The position numbers and the translations under genes are program-made. A stretch of DNA of 38,974 bases, taken from assembly GCF_934636505.1 (NCBI RefSeq), contig NZ_CAKUAL010000014.1:1-38974 (forward strand), in the 5' to 3' direction. The notes beneath the pieces are model-generated. The model was not told where the DNA came from. It did no database searches and worked only from the letters and a program-made list of their open reading frames with translations. This DNA is from an uncultured Ellagibacter sp. (GTDB lineage: Bacteria > Actinomycetota > Coriobacteriia > Coriobacteriales > Eggerthellaceae). Of the stretch, positions 31,596 to 38,974 are shown one piece after another. Positions within the stretch are counted from its first letter, which is position 1. The number at the start of each line of letters is the position of its first letter.

Positions 31596-32771
31596 CTACT
31601 CGCCCTTCGCCGCCTTGTCGAATTCGCTCTTGAACGCAGCGAACATGCCTCCTATGCCGGGTTCTTTGCGAGAAGGCTCCTCGTCGGCATCTTCGTCATC
31701 GTCTTCGTCATCGTCATCGTCATCGTACCCGTCGTCATCGGGCTCTTCGTATTCGCCCTCGTCGTCGGCCGCCTCGACAAGCGCCTCGCCCTCGTCGTCG
31801 TACTCTTCGTCGTACTCTTCGTCGACGTCTTCCTCGAGGTCCTCGTCGCCGGCCTTGGCCTTATCGAATTCTTCTTTGAAGGCGGCAAACATGCCCTTGG
31901 TTTTCGATTCGCGTTCGGCGACCTCTTCGCCCACTTCGGTCTCTTCGCCCGCAGCAGCCTTGTTGAACTCTTCCTTGAATGCGCCAAACGCGTCTTTAGT
32001 CGCGCTCACTTGGCGGCCAACGCCTTCGGCGCCCTCTTTCACCGCCGCGCCCGCAGCAGCCGTCGCGGCCTCAACCTTGGGCTTTGCAGCATCAGCCGCC
32101 TCCTTGGCGGCAGCGGCCGTTTCCCGCGCGCGAGCTCCAGCCTTCGCCGTGAATTTGCCAGCCGCCTCGGCCCAACCGCCTTCGGGAGAAAGTTCCCACA
32201 CGTCGTCGGAAACCAAAATCGCGCCCTTGAACACGACCCCTTCGCCCGCTTCGCGCGAATCTTCCTTCACGGCCAAATCGGCGCCCATGCCATGCTTAAA
32301 GCCCGCAATACAGCTCGCCGGCACCTCAAGCGTTCCCAGAAGAAGCTTCGCCGTAGCGCCGTTGCTCGCCTCTACGGCTTCAACCTGGCCCGTTTCGATA
32401 TCGAACGTGATGTTGCTCACGAAGCCGACCGCCGTTTCGTCGGCGGTCATGATCGGCAGGCCTTCCCACAGAACGCACTTATCCCAATCGAGCCCCATGG
32501 CTCGACATATCGCATGGCCCGAAGTGGGCGCATCAGGCTTGATGCGGGGGCGACCGTCAACGAAGTCGAACCCGTCGAGCGCCACGAAAATGTCTTTGCG
32601 GTGGAACATCCACAGCAAATCGGGACGCTTCACTATAAAGCCAATGCAGCGTCGCTCGGTCGGGTGGAACACGCACGATTTCACCTTGCCGATGCGCTTC
32701 GTTCCCTTCTTGCCGCCCACAACGCGGAGCTTTCGAATATCGTGGCTTGTCACCAGCTTCTTACGAGCCAT
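31596..32771 (-). CDS. PRC-barrel protein with acidic tail and triplicated AFKxEFxKA motif
   Basis: 391 residues; GGAAGGGAAG precedes the ATG. The N-terminal half carries two PRC-barrel-like segments: the first from about residue 3 (TSHDIRKLRVVGGKKGTKRI, then CVFHPTERRCIGFIVKRPDL) and a second with AVGFVSNITFDIETGQVEAVE. A helical Ala/Lys segment follows (about 205-255). The tail contains three copies of one motif: DAFGAFKEEFNKAAAGEE (about 256-273), GMFAAFKEEFDKAKAGDE (about 291-308) and GMFAAFKSEFDKAAKGE (last residues). Strongly acidic linkers separate them, one nearly all Asp/Glu. PRC barrels occur in ribosome maturation, photosynthetic and sporulation proteins. The function here is unknown. 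The repeated amphipathic motif suggests a multivalent binding tail. Confidence 0.82.
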   Translation of the reverse strand: MARKKLVTSHDIRKLRVVGGKKGTKRIGKVKSCVFHPTERRCIGFIVKRPDLLWMFHRKDIFVALDGFDFVDGRPRIKPDAPTSGHAICRAMGLDWDKCVLWEGLPIMTADETAVGFVSNITFDIETGQVEAVEASNGATAKLLLGTLEVPASCIAGFKHGMGADLAVKEDSREAGEGVVFKGAILVSDDVWELSPEGGWAEAAGKFTAKAGARARETAAAAKEAADAAKPKVEAATAAAGAAVKEGAEGVGRQVSATKDAFGAFKEEFNKAAAGEETEVGEEVAERESKTKGMFAAFKEEFDKAKAGDEDLEEDVDEEYDEEYDDEGEALVEAADDEGEYEEPDDDGYDDDDDDEDDDEDADEEPSRKEPGIGGMFAAFKSEFDKAAKGE

Positions 32772-32795
32772 GTCGGCTTCCCTTCCGTTCGCGAA

Positions 32796-32820
32796 AAGGG
32801 CCGGCGCAAGGCCGACCCTT
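32796..32820 (-). terminator. Terminator of the YtxH-like gene
   Basis: On the minus strand, a 10-bp stem with one U-G pair (AAGGGTCGGC/GCCGGCCCTT) and a 5-nt loop is followed by TTCGC. It lies between the YtxH-like stop and the PRC-barrel ribosome-binding site. Confidence 0.7.
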
Positions 32821-32847
32821 CATTGTGCTGTACCTGTAGCTGCGGCG

Positions 32848-33462
32848 TTATTCTGCCTTCTGCTCTTCTTCTGCGGCCTCTTCGACTTGCTCGACGGCCT
32901 GCTCAACAGCGGCTTCTGCCTGAAGCTCGTCTGCGACCTGCTCGGCATTCGCGGATGCTTGCTCGGCGTTTTTCGCCACCTGGGCGGCAATGCGCTCGCG
33001 GGCGGCGTCGATCTTCGCGCGCAGCTCGTCGTTCTTTTCGGCGAATACGGGCTTCACGCCCTCGGCCGCCTCATGCGCGCGGCCCGCAACGACCTGAGCG
33101 CCCTGGGCGATAGCATCGGCAGCCTGTTTGCCGCGGTCGGACGCGGTTGCATACGCCTGCTGGGCGCCCTGAGCGACATTGGTGTACGCCTGCTGGGCAG
33201 AAGCGGCGACGTTCGTGTAGGCGGCCTGCGCGTTTGCGGCTGCGGCGCCGTAGGCCTGCTGGGCATTTTGAGCGGCATTGCCGTAGAACTGCTGAGCATC
33301 AACCGCAACCTGTGCGCCCAAGCCCTGAGCCTGGCCCCACATTGCCTGGGCCCTATCGGCCACCATCGCGCGCGTCTCAACGCCCGTGCGAGGAGCGTAG
33401 AACAATGCGACTCCCGCGCCGATCAATCCGCCCGCCAGGAACATACCGAGTTTGTTGTTCAT
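32848..33462 (-). CDS. YtxH-type protein with alanine-rich 11-residue repeats
   Basis: 204 residues. ATG 33462 has GAGGAGG 6 nt upstream; a longer in-frame reading upstream is low-complexity and lacks a start site. The N-terminus MNNKLGMFLAGGLIGAG, followed by VALFYAPRTG, is the YtxH glycine-zipper membrane segment. Residues about 50-125 form repeats of the type AQQAYxNVAxx, then an amphipathic helix and a Glu/Ala-rich tail. Such repeats resemble apolipoprotein/LEA-like helices that lie on membranes. YtxH proteins are general-stress proteins in Bacillus. The gene precedes the PRC-barrel gene on the same strand with a terminator between, so the two may share regulation only in part. Confidence 0.82.
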   Translation of the reverse strand: MNNKLGMFLAGGLIGAGVALFYAPRTGVETRAMVADRAQAMWGQAQGLGAQVAVDAQQFYGNAAQNAQQAYGAAAANAQAAYTNVAASAQQAYTNVAQGAQQAYATASDRGKQAADAIAQGAQVVAGRAHEAAEGVKPVFAEKNDELRAKIDAARERIAAQVAKNAEQASANAEQVADELQAEAAVEQAVEQVEEAAEEEQKAE

Positions 33463-33738
33463 ATTTGCCTCCTCGAGTACGCGCCGCCGCCACGCAACGA
33501 CGTTGCTATCGTTATTGGGGTCATTATAAGAGAAAACGCCCGCACGAACGCGAGCGTTGCCGTTATGTTGAAGCGAAAGACCGAAGCGCCGAAAACGAGC
33601 ATTCGCACGATGCGCAGAGCTGCCGGCGACCCATGCCCGCCGCGAGCGCAAGAGCCTCGGGCGATTTCCGGGCTTGCTCGAAACGATCGGGAATCGTGCC
33701 AGGCGATGCGCATAAAGCGCCGGTGCCGGAACGCCCGC

Positions 33739-34203
33739 CTAACGAGCTCGCGCGAGCAAGGCGTCGTTCAGCTCGCGCTGCGCGACGGCGAGCGCCTGGC
33801 GAGCAACATGCTCGTCGGCATAACTCACCTCCACGCACGCTTTGTGCTCGGAGCGATTCGACCACGCGGTTTTGCCGACAAACACCACCTTGCTCGGTGA
33901 TTCATCAAGCCGAGCCTGCTCGTCAATAACCAAATGCTCAAGCACATGGGGAATCGACGTGTTTGCAGCCACGCTCATAAACGTTTCGCCACGCTCATTC
34001 ACGCACGTGTGCGACAGGATATTCGGGAAGCGCGGCAAAAGGTCGGCGATAAGCGCCGGCGTGGCAAAGCAGAATCGCTCATCGGATACTTCCACATGAG
34101 CAACCATGCGGTCGGGCAGAACCTCGATAGCCACAATTCGGCACGCCCACTGAAAAGCCGGCGGCGCTTGAGTTGGTTCAAACGGTTTTCGTTGGGAAAA
34201 CAA
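33739..34203 (-). CDS. Small protein of unknown function, faintly like the cyanophycin-synthetase N-terminal domain
   Basis: 154 residues from a TTG with AGGAG 7 nt upstream, starting only 2 nt after the preceding gene's stop. That spacing makes the pair an operon. No transmembrane segment. The stretch IPHVLEHLVIDEQARL is reminiscent of the HVxEHxAIELQ-type motif in the N-terminal domain of cyanophycin synthetases, followed by VVFVGKTAW and a short C-terminal helix. The ligase domains of that enzyme are absent, so any link is weak inference. RFCFATPALIADLLPRFPNI and NERGETFMSVA are other recognisable but unassigned stretches. Confidence 0.65.
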   Translation of the reverse strand: MFSQRKPFEPTQAPPAFQWACRIVAIEVLPDRMVAHVEVSDERFCFATPALIADLLPRFPNILSHTCVNERGETFMSVAANTSIPHVLEHLVIDEQARLDESPSKVVFVGKTAWSNRSEHKACVEVSYADEHVARQALAVAQRELNDALLARAR

Positions 34204-34205
34204 GG

Positions 34206-35372
34206 CTACGCTCCTGCAGCCGCGCCCATCGCGCCAGGTTGCACGGCATTCGATCCGGGAGACAAATCGCCCGAGCTCGAGTTAAGCGCTTCGGCGATTT
34301 TGGCGCTTTCCTCTTCATCTAACGCAGGAGCCGAAGACGCAGAGGATGCCGATTCATCGGTCGTTTCGGTTTGCGCGGCTGAATCGCCAGCTGCTTCACC
34401 AGAAGCTTCAGCCGATGCTTCACCCGAGGCTTCGCTCGAATCGCCAGAATTCTGAGCAGTGGCGCCTTCTTGGCCTTGGCCAGCATTCCCTTCTTGGCCT
34501 TGGCCAGCATTCATTAGAGCCGCCGCTTCATCAGCCGAAAGCACGCGAGGCTCCCCATCGGTTGAGTCGGAGTATTTCTGGAACACCGTTTGGGACCCAT
34601 CGGACTCCGTGATAGTAAGCGTCGCGCGGTCTCGCGAGAACTCGTATGAGCCGCCGCCCGTAAGATCAACGAACGTATAAGAAATCGTTTTGCTCTTCGT
34701 ATCCAGGGTGTATTTGAAATCGACCGAATCGGGCATATGGATTGCTTCGGCATCGATAACCACGAGCGCGGTGCCGTTGGCGGTAAGCCATTCGCCCTGG
34801 ATATCGGCCGAATCGTCAAAACGAAGCCACGTATCCCATGCCCAGAATGCGGCCACGGCAGCGCATGCGACAAGCACTGCCGCAAAGCATACGGCGACGA
34901 TTTTAAGAATGCGGTTGCGGTGCGCCGAAGAGTGGGGCTTTGCCACCGCTCCCCTACGCGAGGGGCGATTGCGCGACGACGAGCCCGCATCAGGGGAGCA
35001 CGTCTCATCCAATGCGGAATTCGAGGGGGCATCTGCGCCAGACGAGGCCGACGCGCCGGCACGGCCCGACTCGGCCACACTCGGCGAAAACGGCGTTTCC
35101 TGCGCGACAGGAACTTTCTGCGCAGGCGCCGGTTCCTTCGTCGCCGCAGTCGCAGCCGACCCACGGGCGGTTTTTTCTTTCAGCGATTTTTTCTTGCGCG
35201 ATTTCGCCGCGGCCTTGCGGCCAAGCCACTCTCCCGCAGCCGCCTCGGCGCTGGAGGCGTCGTCCCCCAGGTCAAACGAATCGGCTGGTTCAAGAAATTC
35301 TTTTGCAGGCTGCGGAACAGACTGGCGCACGGAAGGGTGCGCATGAGAGTCGTTCGAACGAGACTTGACCAT
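34206..35372 (-). CDS. Single-pass membrane protein with a small extracytoplasmic beta domain
   Basis: 388 residues from the ATG at 35372; longer in-frame readings run back into the preceding gene and are rejected. Residues 1-165 are a disordered, Ala/Ser/Lys-rich cytoplasmic region (KSRKKKSLKEK). One transmembrane helix lies near 175-200 (KIVAVCFAAVLVACAAVAAF). It is followed by a compact domain (IQGEWLTANGTALVVIDAEA, SYTFVDLTGGGSYEF, ATLTITESDGSQTVFQKY) that reads like a short lipocalin-like beta barrel. The tail repeats GQGQEGNAGQGQEG and is Ser/Glu-rich. No enzyme motif is seen. It lies 28 nt after another single-pass protein gene and 2 nt before the 154-residue gene. Confidence 0.72.
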   Translation of the reverse strand: MVKSRSNDSHAHPSVRQSVPQPAKEFLEPADSFDLGDDASSAEAAAGEWLGRKAAAKSRKKKSLKEKTARGSAATAATKEPAPAQKVPVAQETPFSPSVAESGRAGASASSGADAPSNSALDETCSPDAGSSSRNRPSRRGAVAKPHSSAHRNRILKIVAVCFAAVLVACAAVAAFWAWDTWLRFDDSADIQGEWLTANGTALVVIDAEAIHMPDSVDFKYTLDTKSKTISYTFVDLTGGGSYEFSRDRATLTITESDGSQTVFQKYSDSTDGEPRVLSADEAAALMNAGQGQEGNAGQGQEGATAQNSGDSSEASGEASAEASGEAAGDSAAQTETTDESASSASSAPALDEEESAKIAEALNSSSGDLSPGSNAVQPGAMGAAAGA

Positions 35373-35400
35373 TCCTACTGCAGCCCTTTCTTGAATTTCA

Positions 35401-36270
35401 CTATGAACCCCATGCCGAACCGAGCAGCGATTCCACGTCGCTTTGCGAAACCTGCCACCCATCATCGCCCTGCTCGAGCGTAAGCAGCACGCGCACCGTG
35501 CGCGGCTTTTGCTTGTCGATTGAATCGAGCAGCGCTTCTTTCAAATGTGCGCGATAAGCATCCTCGTCGTCATACGACAAGGCATCGCCCGCCACCTCAC
35601 GAGCGAACGAATCAACCGCGCTCGCTATGTTTTTCGAGGTCACATCGACGTCGACCCAAGCCATGCCGTTGTATACGTCAGCTTGGACGACCTTGCATTC
35701 AAACTCCGAGCGCAAACGCGGAGCCAAATCGGAGGCGTCGATATCCAAATCGGCGAGCGAGTAGCTCCTCTCGTCAACGACGGAATCGTATGCGTCCACG
35801 AATTCCTGTACGCAATCGAGGAACTGGCTATCCTCGTCGGCGGCAAGCGCATTGAGAGCCTGCTGTACATCGGCCGTCGCTCGCTTCGACTCGTCGTTTT
35901 TCGCGGCATCGTCAGACGAAGACGAACGCGCGCTCGACGAATTTTGCGACGACGCATCGCCCAGACGGGTGTCGAGGGGAGACTTCTGCGCAAAACCGAT
36001 CGCCCACAACGCGAAAATCAAGGCGGCAACAACGATGCATGCGGCAACCAGGGCCACGACCGTAGAGGCGGTAACCACGCGTTTGCCGCCGTGAGCCTTT
36101 CCCTTGCCCTTGAGCTTCGCCCGCGATGCAGCTGAGCCCCGCGCGCTTCCGCTTTCCTGCTGGAGTTCCTCATCGGGCGCAGGATTCGACGACTCCGGCG
36201 CGTATTTCGGCGGAGGGGGCGGTGGGGGCGCCGCAGCGCCCCGTGTATCGTCGCGAAGAGGTTCGGTCAT
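35401..36270 (-). CDS. Single-pass membrane protein, unknown function
   Basis: 289 residues. The cytoplasmic N-terminus has seven consecutive prolines (PPPPPPPKYAP) and a basic patch (KLKGKGKAHGGKR). One transmembrane helix follows (about 66-92). After a Ser/Asp-rich linker there is a helical extracytoplasmic domain of about 150 residues with VQEFVDAYDSVV, AWVDVDVTSKNIASAVDSF and a C-terminal RTVRVLLTLEQGDDGWQVSQ. The last part resembles the NTF2-like/DUF4878 type of domain that ends in a short beta hairpin, but this is uncertain. It starts 18 nt after serS and is probably co-transcribed with it. Same architecture as the following gene (disordered N-terminus, one helix, outer domain). Confidence 0.72.
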   Translation of the reverse strand: MTEPLRDDTRGAAAPPPPPPPKYAPESSNPAPDEELQQESGSARGSAASRAKLKGKGKAHGGKRVVTASTVVALVAACIVVAALIFALWAIGFAQKSPLDTRLGDASSQNSSSARSSSSDDAAKNDESKRATADVQQALNALAADEDSQFLDCVQEFVDAYDSVVDERSYSLADLDIDASDLAPRLRSEFECKVVQADVYNGMAWVDVDVTSKNIASAVDSFAREVAGDALSYDDEDAYRAHLKEALLDSIDKQKPRTVRVLLTLEQGDDGWQVSQSDVESLLGSAWGS

Positions 36271-36288
36271 TCGTGCGCCTTTGCGTTT

Positions 36289-37572
36289 TTACGCTTCAGC
36301 CTTGATGTATTCCATGCCGCCCATGTAGGGAACGAGCACGTCAGGCACCTTGATGGAGCCGTCGGCCTGCTGGTAGTTCTCCAAAATGGCAGCCATCGTG
36401 CGGCCCGCAGGCAGGCCGGATCCGTTCAGCGTGTGAACGTAGCGCGTGCCCTTGAAGTTCGCGGGGTCGCGATACTTGATGTTCGCGCGACGCGCCTGGA
36501 AGTCTCCGCAGTTCGAGCAGCTGGAAATCTCTTTGTATGCGTTGTAGCTGGGCAGCCACACCTCGACGTCGTAGGTCTGGCGTGCGGAAAAGCCCAGGTC
36601 GCCCGTGCACAGAGAAATAACGCGGTAGGGCAGCTCGAGCTGCTGCAGCAGGTATTCGGCTTCAGCGGTCATGCTCTCGAGCTGGGCATCGGAATCTTCG
36701 GGCGTGGCGAACTTCACCATCTCGACCTTGTCGAACTGGTGCTGGCGAATGATGCCGCGCGTGTCGCGGCCAGCCGAGCCAGCCTCTTCGCGGAAGCAGG
36801 GCGTGAACGCGGTGTACCATTTCGGCAAATCGGCAGCATCGAGCACTTCGCCCGCATGCAGGTTGGTAAGCACGACTTCGGCGGTAGGAATAAGGAAGTT
36901 GTCGCCGGAAACGTGATATGCGTCGTCTTCGAATTTGGGAAGCTGGCCCGTGCCGAACATGGTCTGACGCTTCACGACGATAGGCGGCCACCACTCTTTG
37001 AAACCGCGGGACGTGTGCGTATCGAGGAAGTAGTTGATGAGCGCACGCTCGAGACGAGCGCCTGCGCCGCCGAGCACCGTGAAACGGCTGCCCGAAAGCT
37101 TATTGCCACGATCGAAATCGAGAATGTCCAGGTCGGTGCCAAGATCCCAATGGGGCTTGAAATCGAAATCGAACTCGCGCGGCGTGCCCCAGCGACGGCG
37201 CTCGGGGTTTTCGCTTTCGTCTTTGCCCACCGGAGTGGCGTCGCACGGAATGTTCGGCGAACCCACCAAAATGTCATTGAGCTTGGCGTCGACTTCTTCG
37301 CGCTTGGCGCTTGCCTCGGCGAGCTTTTCGTTGATCTGGCGAACCTGTTCCTTGGCAGCTTCGGCCTCTTCCTTTTTGCCAGCGCCCATGAGCTTGCCGA
37401 TTTCCTTAGAAGCGGCATTGCGCTCGGCCTGCAGGCTTTCCTCGGCGGAAATAGCCTCGCGACGCTGCTCATCGAGCGATGCGAACAGCTCGGCATCCCA
37501 CGGGAAATTGCGGTTCGCCATTGCCTGGGCAACGGCTTCCTGGTTATCGCGAACATAGCGAATATCAAGCAT
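36289..37572 (-). CDS. serS: Seryl-tRNA synthetase
   Basis: Class II aminoacyl-tRNA synthetase charging tRNA-Ser, 427 residues, full length. The N-terminal antiparallel coiled coil that binds the tRNA long variable arm is at about 30-105. Class II motif 2 (FTPCFREEAGSAGRDTRGIIRQHQFDKVEMV, within about 255-290) and motif 3 (LNGSGLPAGRTMAAILENYQ) are intact. Further family stretches are IPTAEVVLTNLHAGEVL and EISSCSNCGDFQARRANIKY. ATG 37572 has GGAG 9 nt upstream. Two single-pass membrane-protein genes follow closely. Confidence 0.97.
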   Translation of the reverse strand: MLDIRYVRDNQEAVAQAMANRNFPWDAELFASLDEQRREAISAEESLQAERNAASKEIGKLMGAGKKEEAEAAKEQVRQINEKLAEASAKREEVDAKLNDILVGSPNIPCDATPVGKDESENPERRRWGTPREFDFDFKPHWDLGTDLDILDFDRGNKLSGSRFTVLGGAGARLERALINYFLDTHTSRGFKEWWPPIVVKRQTMFGTGQLPKFEDDAYHVSGDNFLIPTAEVVLTNLHAGEVLDAADLPKWYTAFTPCFREEAGSAGRDTRGIIRQHQFDKVEMVKFATPEDSDAQLESMTAEAEYLLQQLELPYRVISLCTGDLGFSARQTYDVEVWLPSYNAYKEISSCSNCGDFQARRANIKYRDPANFKGTRYVHTLNGSGLPAGRTMAAILENYQQADGSIKVPDVLVPYMGGMEYIKAEA

Positions 37573-37672
37573 GGCCTGGCACTCCTTCAAGTGACTGCGA
37601 CGCGCGGCGCGCCGCCTTCGGTGGCTTTGAGCCCCGCGCGCATCGCGAGAGGCAATAGAAACATATCGCCAA

Positions 37673-37678
37673 AGTATA
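37673..37678 (-). promoter_or_regulatory. Probable -10 of serS
   Basis: TATACT on the minus strand, about 100 nt upstream of serS. TTGAAG (37699-37694) is a possible -35 with a short 15-nt spacer. No T-box specifier or antiterminator sequence was recognised in the leader. Confidence 0.45.
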
Positions 37679-37791
37679 GCCCAAACGCGCACGCTTCAAG
37701 CCACGCGCCGCCCCACCTGCGCGAAGGTTGCACAAGAAAGGGCTGAAGCAGCCATAAGGCGCCAGACGCAGCATCCCTCTGTTTATTCGCT

Positions 37792-38736
37792 TTACGCCCC
37801 TGGCACGCCCTCGATGACGATGAACACCGTATCGTCCCCGAGCACAAGGCGGTCGCCCGCGCTCAGCCGCGACATCGCGCCTTCGTGCACAACCGCGCGC
37901 TCGCCCGTGGCGCCGCTCACGATTTCCGTGCCGTTCGTGGACCCAAGGTCGCGCACAAACCACGCCGCGCCTTCACGCACGAGACGCGCGTGGTGGGCCG
38001 AAGCGCCCGCTCCCACGTCGGCGATATCGCCATCGCCCAAGGCAAGCGCGCCAATTTCAATCTCTTTGCTGCCGGGATCGACCCAGTGGGGCGAGCCCTT
38101 CACGTAGCCATCGACGACGCGAAGAAGGCCGAGCGACAAAGGAAGCGGCTCTATTTCACGCACGTCTTCGGCGCCATCGTCGCGCATCATAATGGCTGGC
38201 GTGGCCGCGAGTCTGCCACCGTGCGAGGTTTGCGCATACTCGAGCGCAAACGCGGCCGCCTTGCGAGCGCTTCCCATGCAACCGGCCGAGATGAACAGCA
38301 CCATGGCCACGTCGGCCCGCTCATCTTCGGAATAGCCCGACCCGCACACCAAGCGGTCGAACACGTTGCGCAAGACGCTCGCATCTTCGCCAATGCGCGA
38401 AAGAGCTGCCGCCATTTCGGGAATTCCCTGGTCGCGAAGCATGATAAGCACATCACGGCCCTGCATGGGACGATTGGTGCGAGAACGAAGGCGCGCCATG
38501 ACGCGAAGCGCCGCCACGCCATAGTCGCAGAAATAACGCTCCTGCAGCGAGCCGGCCGGCGCATGCACGATGAAGCGCGAGATCCACGTTCTGTCGCCGA
38601 CGCGACTTATGGGGCTGCGGCCATCCGAAAGAGGGCGATTCGACAGAATAAGGCCCGCGAGCTCTTTGTAGCTGATGCTGGCGTGCTTTTTCATCACGTC
38701 AAACAGGGCGCCGCAGGGCGTAGGGTTGTTATTCAC
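37792..38736 (-). CDS. Protein with C-terminal FHA domain
   Basis: 314 residues from a GTG at 38736 with AAGGTGA 5 nt upstream; a GTG at 38745 lacks that spacing. Residues 1-200 are helical, with no recognised family (YKELAGLILSNRPLSDG, VMARLRSRTNRPMQGRDVLI, VAMVLFISAGCMGSARKAAA). The C-terminal 100 residues are a forkhead-associated domain, normally a phosphothreonine reader: ADVGAGASAHHARLV, AWFVRDLGSTNGTEIV and LSAGDRLVLGDDTVFIVIEG. The strand-3 GR motif whose Arg contacts phosphate is not evident (IEIGALALGDG), while the Ser before HHA and the Asn of STNG remain. The gene overlaps the upstream one by 8 nt, so it is translated from the same message. It may belong to a Ser/Thr-kinase signalling cluster beyond the window edge. 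Confidence 0.82.
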   Translation of the reverse strand: MNNNPTPCGALFDVMKKHASISYKELAGLILSNRPLSDGRSPISRVGDRTWISRFIVHAPAGSLQERYFCDYGVAALRVMARLRSRTNRPMQGRDVLIMLRDQGIPEMAAALSRIGEDASVLRNVFDRLVCGSGYSEDERADVAMVLFISAGCMGSARKAAAFALEYAQTSHGGRLAATPAIMMRDDGAEDVREIEPLPLSLGLLRVVDGYVKGSPHWVDPGSKEIEIGALALGDGDIADVGAGASAHHARLVREGAAWFVRDLGSTNGTEIVSGATGERAVVHEGAMSRLSAGDRLVLGDDTVFIVIEGVPGA

Positions 38737-38974
38737 TCTGGTCACCTTCTTTCCTTGGGTCTTCTAAAACCGAATCTTCCTGCCCAGCCGGCTCTTCCTG
38801 CTCGTCCGAAGCGTTCTGCTCGGCCGAAACATTCTGACCATCCGAAGCATTTTTGCACGCTCTATCGCCTTGGGGCTCTTCCAACGCCGCCGCAGCAGCG
38901 CCAAACGCGCCCCGAGTCGCTGCGCCCGGAGGCAAAGTCCCCTGTATTTTCTTACGAGCGGGGCCATATACCAT
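38729..38974 (-). CDS. C-terminal end of a gene running off the right edge
   Basis: 81 residues visible, ending at a TAA that overlaps the FHA gene start. The segment is acidic and low-complexity (DGQNVSAEQNASDEQEEPAG) after a short PARKKIQGTLPPGAA stretch. No domain can be recognised. The first visible codon happens to be ATG at the window border, so the true start may lie outside. Close coupling with the FHA gene suggests a shared function. Confidence 0.6.
   Translation of the reverse strand: MVYGPARKKIQGTLPPGAATRGAFGAAAAALEEPQGDRACKNASDGQNVSAEQNASDEQEEPAGQEDSVLEDPRKEGDQSE

Noticed and set aside
31615..33900. 761-residue plus-strand open frame opposite the PRC-barrel and YtxH genes
   Set aside because: Its Ser-rich start is the complement of the acidic GA(C/T) codons; no start site or domain, and the minus-strand genes have ribosome-binding sites and terminators.
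36433..37746. 437-residue plus-strand open frame opposite serS
   Set aside because: serS is unambiguous on the other strand; this frame shows no family features.
37573..37791. T-box leader for serS
   Set aside because: No T-box sequence (TGGNACCGCG-like) or specifier loop was seen.

Overview
The window comes from the chromosome of a GC-rich actinobacterium, most likely a member of the Coriobacteriia (Eggerthellaceae-like). This rests on the contiguous rapZ-yvcK-whiA-gap-pgk-tpiA-secG order typical of Actinobacteria, the RapZ P-loop with Arg in place of Lys, tRNA genes with an encoded CCA, leaderless or near-leaderless promoters, and the anaerobe-style surface proteins. The genus cannot be fixed from the sequence alone.

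Layout. (1) 26-3475 (+): the last four genes of an oligopeptide/nickel-type ABC importer (two permeases, two ATPases), whose binding protein would lie off the left edge. The first ATPase carries a histidine-rich N-terminal tail. (2) 3639-5464: a membrane-anchored protein with a low-complexity stalk, facing a lipoprotein gene, with a bidirectional terminator between them. (3) 5732-7087 (-): gdhA, glutamate dehydrogenase. (4) 7464-11634 (+): a two-gene envelope operon. It encodes a YidC/Oxa1-type membrane domain fused to a CDP-glycerol glycerophosphotransferase-like domain, overlapping a gene for a membrane-bound sulfatase/LtaS-superfamily protein. This is the strongest candidate for an undescribed system. 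(5) 11814-14213 (+): a lower-GC, probably N-terminally truncated HpaII-type endonuclease gene without a methyltransferase, then a DUF2130 coiled-coil protein. (6) 14346-18661 (+): a UvrD/PcrA-type helicase under a promoter that overlaps a near-perfect LexA box, and uvrC. (7) 18675-26869 (+): rapZ, yvcK, whiA, then gap, pgk, tpiA, gpmI (lower glycolysis, with hairpin attenuators between genes) and secG. (8) 26953-27280 (+): a tRNA Gly-Cys-Gly array with a strong terminator. (9) 27318-29354: a gene-poor region with a long inverted repeat and a complete IS256/IS1249-type insertion sequence with 8-bp target duplications, inserted at the terminator of a tRNA-Val gene. (10) 29551-38974 (-): exonuclease III, a TVP38/DedA-family membrane protein, a PRC-barrel protein with a triplicated motif, a YtxH-type protein, a serS-led group with two single-pass membrane proteins and a small unknown protein, an FHA-domain protein, and the tail of a further gene at the right edge.

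How the genes work together: the rapZ-yvcK-whiA block links envelope and carbon-flux control to the adjacent glycolytic genes; the helicase and UvrC form a DNA-repair pair, the helicase being LexA-controlled; the 7464-11634 operon probably makes or decorates a glycerophosphate-type surface polymer. Most function calls rest on recognised motifs read by eye. No database search was possible.
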